A stretch of DNA of 64,000 bases from G963663315 sp965208975. GTDB taxonomy: Bacteria; Pseudomonadota; Gammaproteobacteria; Arenicellales; Poriferihabitantaceae. The notes below the pieces were generated by a model. That model was not told the origin of the DNA and ran no database searches. It saw only the letters and a program-made list of their open reading frames with translations. Both the position numbers and the translations under genes were made by a program. The stretch spans positions 124,001 through 188,000 of the forward strand of contig CBDBQH010000003.1 in assembly GCA_965208975.1 (NCBI GenBank). Direction: 5' to 3'. Positions 18,296 to 25,800 of the stretch are shown here, one piece after another; positions within the stretch are counted from its first letter, which is position 1, and every line of letters starts with the position of its first letter.

Positions 18296-18789
18296 TGAGA
18301 CGCATCATTTCCGTACTGCTGGAAAATGAATCCGGCGCCCTGTCGCGGGTGGTGGGATTGTTTTCCGCGCGTGGCTATAACATTGAATCACTGACTGTAG
18401 CGCCTACAGACGATGCGTCCCTATCCAGAATGACCATTGTGACCTCTGGCACAGACGCGATCATTGAGCAGATCACCAAACAGATGAACAAGCTGGTGGA
18501 TGTGGTCAAGCTGCGCGACCTGACCGAAGGCAAATATCTGGGCAGGGAATTGTTGCTGGTCAAGGTGACCGCGTCAACCGCGGAACAAAAAGACGACATC
18601 AAGAGACTGGTGGACATTTTCCGTGGCAGGATTATCGACATCACCGCTGCCACCTGGACCCTGGAGCTGACCGGCAGTACCGACAAGGCGGACGCCTTTC
18701 TGGCTTCTCTTGCCCAGATAGAGCTGGTGGAGGTGGTCCGTTCCGGGATACTGGGTATCGGGCGAGGCAGAAAAGCGCTCAGGGCCTAG
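18295..18789 (+). CDS. ilvH: Acetolactate synthase regulatory subunit
   Basis: Regulatory subunit of 164 residues that gives valine feedback control to the catalytic subunit. The N-terminal ACT domain is evident in ISVLLENESGALSRVVGLFS and in ARGYNIESLTVAPT. The C-terminal half is the ALS_ss_C region, including REDLLVKV-like REL LLVKV and AATWTLELTG. The ATG at 18295 overlaps the ilvB stop; an in-frame ATG-like start at 18265 lies inside ilvB and is not needed. Length is the family norm. Confidence 0.95.
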   Translation: MRRIISVLLENESGALSRVVGLFSARGYNIESLTVAPTDDASLSRMTIVTSGTDAIIEQITKQMNKLVDVVKLRDLTEGKYLGRELLLVKVTASTAEQKDDIKRLVDIFRGRIIDITAATWTLELTGSTDKADAFLASLAQIELVEVVRSGILGIGRGRKALRA

Positions 18790-18885
18790 CGCCGTTCCCG
18801 TTCCACCCATACTCGAAAACCCGCTCCCGCAATACATTCCGGGTAGCGCCCCAAACACAATAGATATGATGAGGAGAAACTGAAA

Positions 18886-19899
18886 ATGAAAGTGTATTAT
18901 GACCAGGACGCGGATCTTGAGAAGATTCGCAGTCGGAAAGTAGCCGTTATCGGTTATGGTTCCCAAGGCCACGCCCATGCGAACAACCTGAAAGAAAGCG
19001 GTGTGGATGTGGTTGTGGGCCTGCGTGAAGGTTCCGCTTCCCGGACCAAGGCCGAACAGGCCGGACTGGACGTAGCGGACGTAAAGACGGCCGCCGCCCA
19101 GGCGGATGTAGTCATGATGCTGTGCCCGGATGAACGGATGGGTGACATCTACAGGGAAATTGAAGATGACCTGAAATCGGGAGCAACCCTCGCATTCGCT
19201 CACGGATTCAATATCCACTTCGGTTATATCGAGCCGCGGGCAGACCTGAATGTGGTCATGATCGCGCCGAAAGGCCCGGGGCATCTGGTGCGCTCTACTT
19301 TTGAAGGAGGAGCGGGCGTTCCATGCCTGATTGCAATATCCGCAGATTCAACGGGCGAAGCCCACGCAATCTCCCTGGCTTATGCTTCCGCTATCGGAGG
19401 CGGACGCGCCGGCGTCATAGAAACCACGTTCAAGGAAGAAACCGAAACCGATCTGTTCGGTGAGCAGGCCGTACTGTGCGGCGGCGCTACTTCCCTGGTT
19501 CAGGCTGGCTTTGAAACCCTGGTGGAAGCGGGTTATGCACCGGAAATGGCTTACTTCGAGTGTCTTCATGAATTGAAACTGATTGTCGATTTAATGTATG
19601 AGGGCGGCATCGCCGATATGCGCTACTCGATTTCCAATACCGCGGAGTTCGGCGACCTGACCCGCGGCCCGCGAGTAGTCAACGAACAGACCAAGGCGGA
19701 GATGAAGAAAATCCTCGCAGAAATTCAATCAGGCGCTTTTGCCCGCGAATGGATGGATGAAAACGCTACGGGTGGAAAACGTTTTCCCGAGTTGCGGCGG
19801 CGCGGTCAGGAGCATCAAATCGAACAGGTGGGAGCGAAACTGCGTTCCATGATGTCGTGGATCAGCGACAACAAGGTCGTCGATAAAGCCAGGAATTGA
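18886..19899 (+). CDS. ilvC: Ketol-acid reductoisomerase (NADP+)
   Basis: Second common enzyme of branched-chain amino acid synthesis: it isomerises and reduces acetolactate using NADPH and Mg2+; 337 residues, class I short form. The Rossmann motif is GYGSQG with following GLREGS. Acidic Mg ligands appear in the ETDLFGEQAVLCGG segment, with a further glutamate in YFECLHELKLIVDL. A good AGGAG site precedes the ATG at 18886. The 96-bp gap to ilvH holds no evident terminator, so transcription may continue from ilvB. Confidence 0.96.
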   Translation: MKVYYDQDADLEKIRSRKVAVIGYGSQGHAHANNLKESGVDVVVGLREGSASRTKAEQAGLDVADVKTAAAQADVVMMLCPDERMGDIYREIEDDLKSGATLAFAHGFNIHFGYIEPRADLNVVMIAPKGPGHLVRSTFEGGAGVPCLIAISADSTGEAHAISLAYASAIGGGRAGVIETTFKEETETDLFGEQAVLCGGATSLVQAGFETLVEAGYAPEMAYFECLHELKLIVDLMYEGGIADMRYSISNTAEFGDLTRGPRVVNEQTKAEMKKILAEIQSGAFAREWMDENATGGKRFPELRRRGQEHQIEQVGAKLRSMMSWISDNKVVDKARN

Positions 19900-19922
19900 T
19901 ATTACTGTCCCGCCCCCGGCCC

Positions 19923-20576
19923 ATGGCCCGCTCCCGCTACCCCATACTCGCAAGGGAGGGTACCCGCCACCTGATTGTGGCCGTGGTCGCTGGCGTTGCC
20001 GCAACCTGGTGGCTGGGAGCGTGGTCCATCATCGTCTGGGTTGGCGTGCTGTTCGTCTTCCAGTTTTTCCGGGACCCGGCCAGAAAAATCCCGCAAACCC
20101 CCGGCGCCATTGTATCCCCGGCCAGCGGAAAAATAGTCCACGTGTCCGAGGAAAGCAACCCGTATACGAAAAACCGGGAGAAAGCCCTGAAAGTGAGCAT
20201 ATTCATGAATGTATTTTCGGTGCACTCCAATCTGGCGCCGATAGCGGGAATTATCCGGGAAGTCCGCTATTCCCCGGGCAAATTCGTCAATGCCGCCCTT
20301 GACAAGGCATCGTCCGCAAATGAACAGAACGCCATCCATATCGAGACAGACCAGGGGCACCATGTTCACAGCGTACAAATCGCCGGACTGATTGCCCGCA
20401 GGATATTGTGTTACCTCAATCCGGGGGATGTAGTAGAAACCGGACAGCGATATGGATTCATCCGCTTTGGCTCCAGAGTGGACCTGTATTTGCCACTGGA
20501 AACCCGTTTAGTGGTAAAATTGGGGCAATGGGTTGATTCCGGCAATAGCCCCATCGGCTATTTACCCGGATACTGA
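19923..20576 (+). CDS. psd: Phosphatidylserine decarboxylase proenzyme (PSD-A type)
   Basis: Membrane-associated pyruvoyl enzyme that turns phosphatidylserine into phosphatidylethanolamine. This is the short PSD-A class, 217 residues from the ATG at 19923. Two N-terminal hydrophobic helices (about 16-45) anchor it. The self-cleavage site is Gly183-Ser184 in RFGSRVD, where the serine becomes the pyruvoyl group. Conserved histidines appear in VFSVHSNLAP and HHVHSVQ. A TTG overlapping the ilvC stop would add nine residues but has no spacing for a ribosome site. Its partner pssA follows at once, so both phosphatidylethanolamine steps are together. Confidence 0.92.
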   Translation: MARSRYPILAREGTRHLIVAVVAGVAATWWLGAWSIIVWVGVLFVFQFFRDPARKIPQTPGAIVSPASGKIVHVSEESNPYTKNREKALKVSIFMNVFSVHSNLAPIAGIIREVRYSPGKFVNAALDKASSANEQNAIHIETDQGHHVHSVQIAGLIARRILCYLNPGDVVETGQRYGFIRFGSRVDLYLPLETRLVVKLGQWVDSGNSPIGYLPGY

Positions 20577-20585
20577 CCCACCCTG

Positions 20586-21455
20586 ATGCGTAACATCTTG
20601 ATGGAATCACACGACACGACTGCCCACGGAGCCAGAAAGGGGATCTATTTTCTGCCCAGCCTTTTCACCACGGCCGGGCTGTTTTTCGGGTTTTACGCGA
20701 TTATCCAGGCCACACAGGGGAATTTCAGCCAGGCCGCCGCCGGTGTCCTGATTGCCATGATCATGGATGGCCTGGACGGCCGCGTTGCCCGCTGGACCAA
20801 CACGACCAGCGACTTCGGCAAGGAATATGACAGCCTGGTGGATGTCATCGCGTTTGGCGTGGCTCCGGGAATGATTATCTATTTCTGGTCACTACAGTAT
20901 CTCGGCAAGACAGGCTGGCTGATTTCATTTCTGTACGCCGCCGCCACAGCCCTGCGACTCGCTCGATTCAACACATTGACAGTCAAGGACAACCGCTACT
21001 TCTTTGGCCTGGCCTGTCCCGCCGCCGCCGCGTTCATCGCGTTCTGGGCGTGGAATTTCAATGAGACCGGGTTGAGCGGAGAAGCCATGGCCATTGCCAG
21101 CGCGGTTGTCACTCTGCTGATGTCGGTATTTATGGTCAGCAATATCAAGTTTCGCAGTTTCAAGGATTTTGACCCAAAGCATAAAATCCCCTTTTTCGCC
21201 CTGCTTGCAATCGTCGGCTTCACCGTACTGGTCTCATTCGACCCGCCACGGGTACTGTTTTTAATGGTATTGTCCTATACCCTGTCCGGCCCGGTGGGAT
21301 GGGTGATCAGACATCACAAAGGGGAACGCGAATCCCCGGCGTTCCTGCCGGATGAGGATGATCACTCGGATGATACCGAAAAACCGCCCTCGCCAACCCG
21401 GCTGAAATCGGTCAAAGGCCGCAAATCATCCGGGCAAAATCATTCCCCCCATTGA
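20586..21455 (+). CDS. pssA: CDP-diacylglycerol-serine O-phosphatidyltransferase
   Basis: Integral membrane enzyme that makes phosphatidylserine from CDP-diacylglycerol and serine; 289 residues. The CDP-alcohol phosphotransferase signature is complete: DGLDGRVAR, then GKEYDSLVD with the metal-binding aspartates. About eight hydrophobic helices follow and a hydrophilic tail of about 45 residues. Two in-frame ATGs (20586 and 20601) are possible; neither has a clear ribosome site, as expected for coupling with psd 9 bases upstream. The run ilvB-ilvH-ilvC-psd-pssA is common in proteobacteria, often followed by leuA, which is absent here. Confidence 0.94.
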   Translation: MRNILMESHDTTAHGARKGIYFLPSLFTTAGLFFGFYAIIQATQGNFSQAAAGVLIAMIMDGLDGRVARWTNTTSDFGKEYDSLVDVIAFGVAPGMIIYFWSLQYLGKTGWLISFLYAAATALRLARFNTLTVKDNRYFFGLACPAAAAFIAFWAWNFNETGLSGEAMAIASAVVTLLMSVFMVSNIKFRSFKDFDPKHKIPFFALLAIVGFTVLVSFDPPRVLFLMVLSYTLSGPVGWVIRHHKGERESPAFLPDEDDHSDDTEKPPSPTRLKSVKGRKSSGQNHSPH

Positions 21456-21467
21456 TGTGGATTGGTG

Positions 21468-21473
21468 TATAAT
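21468..21473 (+). promoter_or_regulatory. TATAAT box six bases before the ATG of the hendecad protein
   Basis: A perfect TATAAT ends six bases before the ATG at 21480. If used, transcription would begin on or next to the start codon and give a leaderless mRNA. No -35 hexamer is visible at the normal spacing (C-rich there), so this is weak. Confidence 0.25.
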
Positions 21474-21479
21474 CAGCCC

Positions 21480-22100
21480 ATGCCCCAAGCCCAGGCCATC
21501 ACATTTGATACTCACCGCTTTGTCAAGCATTTGACGGGAAGTGGATTCACGGAGGAACAGGCCGAGACCCTGGCCGAGGAACAGGTCGCCCTGCTCAACA
21601 CCAATCTTGCGACCAAACCTGATATCGAGATGGTCAAGGCGGATATCGAAGCCCTGCGACTCGCAACCAAATCCGATATCGAAGCCCTGCGACTCGCAAC
21701 CAAATCCGATATCGAAGCCCTGCGACTCGAAACCAAAGCCGATATCGAAGCGGTCAAAGCCGATATCGAAGCCCTGCGACTCGCAACCAAAGCCGATATC
21801 GAGACCCTGCGCCAGGAAACCAAAGCCGGTATTGAGTCTTTGCGACAGGAAACCAAAGCCGGTATTGAGTCTTTGCGACAGGAAACCAAAGCGGATATTG
21901 CGCGACTCGAAGCCGGTATCGAAACCCTGCGATTGGAAACCCGGACGGATATTGAAGCGGTCAAAGCCGGTATCGAAGCCCTGCGATTGGAAACCCGGGC
22001 GGATATTGCGTCCCTCAAGACTGATTTGTTAAAATGGATGTTTGGAGCGCTGATTGCCCAGGGAGGCTTGATCGTCGCTCTGATCAGCTTCCTGAATTAA
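21480..22100 (+). CDS. Hendecad-repeat coiled-coil protein with C-terminal membrane anchor (DUF1640-like)
   Basis: From the ATG at 21480 it has 206 residues. A short N-terminal globular part (FDTHRFVKHLTGSGFTEEQA) is typical of DUF1640/CCDC90-like proteins. Then comes a long charged coiled coil made of 11-residue units such as ALRLATKSDIE, broken by 7-residue units such as AVKADIE. A C-terminal hydrophobic helix (about 187-205) ends the chain. The repeats are nearly identical at DNA level (33-bp units), so copy number can change by recombination without frame loss. A GTG/TTG start six codons upstream is possible. The cellular role is not known to me. Confidence 0.75.
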   Translation: MPQAQAITFDTHRFVKHLTGSGFTEEQAETLAEEQVALLNTNLATKPDIEMVKADIEALRLATKSDIEALRLATKSDIEALRLETKADIEAVKADIEALRLATKADIETLRQETKAGIESLRQETKAGIESLRQETKADIARLEAGIETLRLETRTDIEAVKAGIEALRLETRADIASLKTDLLKWMFGALIAQGGLIVALISFLN

Positions 22101-22134
22101 GATGAACGGGTGAAACACCACCCGGAGCGGAACA

Positions 22135-22390
22135 AATCCGCAAAGCGGATGCAGTAGAATATCATTCCCCCCTTGAGGGGGAATCACATTCCGCAAAGTG
22201 GATGTGATGGGGGGTATTCCCGCAAAGCGGGAATCCAACAGAAAGAACACGAACTGAACGATCACAAGCAGGAACAAGACATGATCAAAAGAGAATCAGA
22301 TATGTCCACCCCCCATCGTAGAGCCTGCCCCCGGCTTGATCGGGGGGGCGGGTCACTGTGCCCGCCCGCTCTAATGTCGAATCGCGAACA
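22135..22390. repeat. Palindromic repeat block upstream of the autotransporter
   Basis: The block contains a CCCCCCTTGAGGGGG-type palindrome (22167-22184), a GTGATGGGGGG junction, a 20-bp-class ATTCCC...GGGAAT palindrome (22216-22234), and a GC-rich element with GGGGGGGCGGG...CCCGCCCGC (about 22343-22369). The same modules occur in reverse orientation downstream of the autotransporter (28750-29400). I see no gene in it. Confidence 0.8.
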
Positions 22391-22406
22391 AAAACTAAAT
22401 TTCCAC

Positions 22407-22438
22407 TTGACAACCGGCCTGAAAGATGCTGTTACAAT
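22407..22438 (+). promoter_or_regulatory. Candidate promoter abutting the AGCC tract
   Basis: A consensus TTGACA lies at 22407-22412 and TACAAT at 22433-22438, 20 bases apart. The spacing is long, but TG one base before the -10 (TGTTACAAT) could compensate as an extended -10. The predicted start of transcription (about 22445) falls in the first units of the AGCC tract. This would make the tract the extreme 5' end of the autotransporter mRNA. Confidence 0.5.
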
Positions 22439-22441
22439 GAT

Positions 22442-22501
<60 letters not shown>

Positions 22502-22609
22502 CGGTCCGGGCTTCGGGCATGATGGCTTCCGCATGGCGGCTCCGTTCCCGCCCGGCAAATCCCCGACTATCTGATTCCTCCCGCCCGGCAACTTCTGGTC
22601 CGCCTGATT

Positions 22610-22892
22610 CCCCATCCGTCATTCCCGCTTGCGCGGGAATCCACAACCGGCAGACTCGCGTCACTCGATGGATTCCCGCTTTTGCGGGAATGACGAGGTT
22701 TTGGGGCCGTAAAATCATTCCCCCCTTGAGGGGGAATCACATCGCGCGAAGCGGGTGTGATGGGGGGACATTCCCGCCAAAGGCGGGAATCCACAACCGG
22801 CGACCGACTGATTCTCCCGGCCTGCCGCCGTCAACCGGCGTCATCAGATGGATTCCCGCTTTCGCGGGAATGACGAGGTTTTGGGGCCGTTT
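22610..22892. repeat. Tandem palindromic repeats forming the 5' end of the autotransporter gene
   Basis: Four ATTCCC...GGGAAT palindromes lie at 22621-22640, 22672-22691, about 22772-22792 and 22852-22871, and a CCCCCCTTGAGGGGG palindrome lies at about 22719-22736. The segments 22670-22711 and 22850-22891 are near-identical copies that include GACGAGGTTTTGGGGCCGT. The second copy contains the probable ATG of the autotransporter (22870-22872). Confidence 0.85.
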
Positions 22893-25800
22893 CGCGGGCA
22901 CCCGGTTTCTTCTTCCCCACTTCCTCTCCGTCCTGCTCCTGCTGCCCCTCCTCACCGGCTTCACCGCCGAAGCCTCTGCCCAGATAGTTGCCGCACCTAA
23001 CGCTGCCGTCTCTGTCGTGACCGAAGGCGAGGGGGCGCCGTTCACAATAGGCCTCTCCGCTGCGGCTCCGACCGGAGGGCTGGAAGTCAACCTGACTGTG
23101 AGTGAATTCAACGCTGACTACGTCGCGCAGGCAGAGGAAGGATCCAAGATGATCACCATCCCGGAAGGTGAAACCAGCGCCATCTACACAGTCCCCACAG
23201 TGAACGACGAGATCGATGGGAGCAACGGCCTGGTCCGGGTGGTTGTGGCTGCGGCTGCAGGATCAGGCTATACCCCGGGATCCCGTGGCAATGACATCAT
23301 CGTCCAGGACAACGACCCCGCCACGCTATCAATCTCCGCCCCCGCCGACGCCGTTGAGGGCAACAGTTCGAGTACCGACCGATACTTCCGGATTTCGCTG
23401 TCCGAAACCCGCAGCAGCAACATTCACATTTCCGTCTGTTTCTCTGGCGACGCAACCCGATTCCTCAGCGGCGCACGGGATACAACGCATGACTATGGAG
23501 CCTTGAATACCAATATCGTGGCGGCTGGAACGTGCATCAATACTACGGTCCCCGCCAACACGACCCAACTCGATGCAATCGGAGTCCGCGTGTACGGCGA
23601 CACCGTGATCGAATTCGATGAAACCGTCACCGCCACCGTGAGTCTGGTCGGCAGCCCGACGAGTGTGGTCCTCGGCACAGCAACCGCCACCCACACCATC
23701 GAAACCGATGACACCCACCATGTCACGGTAGATGTCACCAACAGTTCAAACAACAAGATTTCGGGCGCAACCGAAGGGGACAGCGGTCATAATGACTATA
23801 CCGTCAACCTGCGCATAGATCCCGTATACACTTCCCAATCCATACAGGTTAAATTCTGTCTGGGGGGTACGGCCGTCCGCGCCACCGATTATGACTTGTT
23901 GACCCCGTCCGGGACGGCCATCATCCATGGCTTCGACGCCCAGAACTGCCTGGTTTCACCCGCTCAGCTCACGATGAACAGCGCCCTCGCCGAGTACACG
24001 CTGCGCGTCCAGGGCGATGTGACCATTGAACCGAACGAGACCATCACCTTTCAGGCCTCCGCCCAGTCCGGCGTCACCCCGGGAGACGTGTCCTTTGGAC
24101 CCGCCCACACCTTCACCATCCTGACCAATGACACCGTCCCGCTGAGCCTGACTTCAGTGGGCGCGAACCCCTTTGTAGAAGAAACAGGCAATCTGGCCAG
24201 CCGCGCCGAGGTCCGTCTGGGGACGGCGCGCAACAGTGATACCCACTACCGCATCTGCTTTGTCTCCTCCCTGGCGCCAACAGCTTCGGTGCCGAGCTAT
24301 GACTGGACCCAGAATACCAATAATGTTCTGGACGCAACGCGCTGTCACGATGGCGTCATCGCCAGTGGGCAGACCTCCCACTCAGTCAACAATGCTTACA
24401 TTCGCACCAACAACAAGGGACCAGGCCGAGACAGTTCAATTTTCAATGCCGACAATCCCGATGAGACCATTACCATCACCCTGTCGCAAGACCCCGACAA
24501 TCCGCTGCCTTCCGATGTATCCCTGTCCAGTACCGGCAATCCCATCCGCATGGTCAGCCAGGACGATGATCTGACCCGGGTACGACTCGACCGCCAGGGT
24601 TCCGGCAATCTGACCGAAGGCGGTTCCGCCAAAGCCGAGTTCAGGCTGACCCTGGACAACCGGCTCGACCACCGGGCGCTGGTAGCCGGTGAACGGGTCG
24701 ATGTGCCACTGGTCATCTCCGGTACGGATATTACCGCCGGCGACTACACCTTAACGACCAAGAGTGGGACCGATCTGAATACCGGCGTATCGATCACCGG
24801 CGCCAATACCCTGACCCCGGTCGTGATATTACAAGGCGCTGGCGCCCGGATAGCCACGCTGGAACTGACGCCGACCGATGATACAGACATCGAAAGTACC
24901 GAAACCCTGCGCGTGGAACTGGGACCGGACGGTACGGGCGCCAATGGCTTCGGTCATTCGAGCCGCGGCACCACGGTGCGCGGCGGCGCGGCGCGCAGCG
25001 ACCGCACACTCACCCATCACTTTGAGGTAGATATTGCTGATAATGACCAGGCATCGGTGATTACCATTGCCCGCGCTTCCGCCGCCTCGCTGACCGAGGG
25101 CAACCAGGCCAGCTTCACGCTCAGCGCCGACCCGCCCCCGGCTTCCTCCCTGACCGTCCGTCTGAACATTACGGACGCCGGCAACGCCGACTTTCTGGCT
25201 TCAACGGTTCAGGGCGCCCGTACCGTATCCATTCCGACTTCCGGTTCCACTCCTTATCCACTCTCGACGGTGGCTGACGCCATTGATGAACCCGGCGGCC
25301 CGGTCACGATCACGATTGCCGCGGACACCGCCAATCCGGCCAGATACACCATCAGCGATCCCGCTCCTTTCGCACAAGTCACCGTCCATGACAACGACGC
25401 CACTACGGTCACCCTGACCACGCCGGATACCGACGCGACCGAAGGCAGCAGTACCGCCACGGCGCAGATCGTCCTGACCCTGGGACGCGCCTTGCGCGCC
25501 GGAGAGATTCTGGCGATTCCGTTACAGTTCAGTGGCGGCGTATTGAACACCGATTTCGGTCTGTATCTTCCGACTTCAAACGCCATCTCCCTGACCGGCC
25601 ATACCGTCACCTTCACCGGCAGCGCCGGCGGTTCAGCGACCGTAGCCACTCTCTCTGTACTTGCCACAGAAGACGCGGACGCAGACCCTGATTCCATCAC
25701 CGTCTCCATCCCCGCCACATCGACCGGCAATGCCGCGAAACTGACCGCCACCGGAATGGGGGTCAATACCAACACCGCTCCCGCCGCCACCGGCTCGGTC

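Noticed and set aside
21640..22010. Regular 33-bp repeats that could suggest a CRISPR array
   Set aside because: The units are contiguous, in frame, without unique spacers, and encode a clear coiled-coil heptad/hendecad pattern. No cas genes are nearby. The 54-bp repeats at 46921-47082 are rejected for the same reason.
22519..22869. 117-codon N-terminal extension of the autotransporter frame
   Set aside because: It consists of translated dispersed repeats, would bury the signal peptide and has no ribosome site. It is only relevant to the frame-switch model of the AGCC tract.
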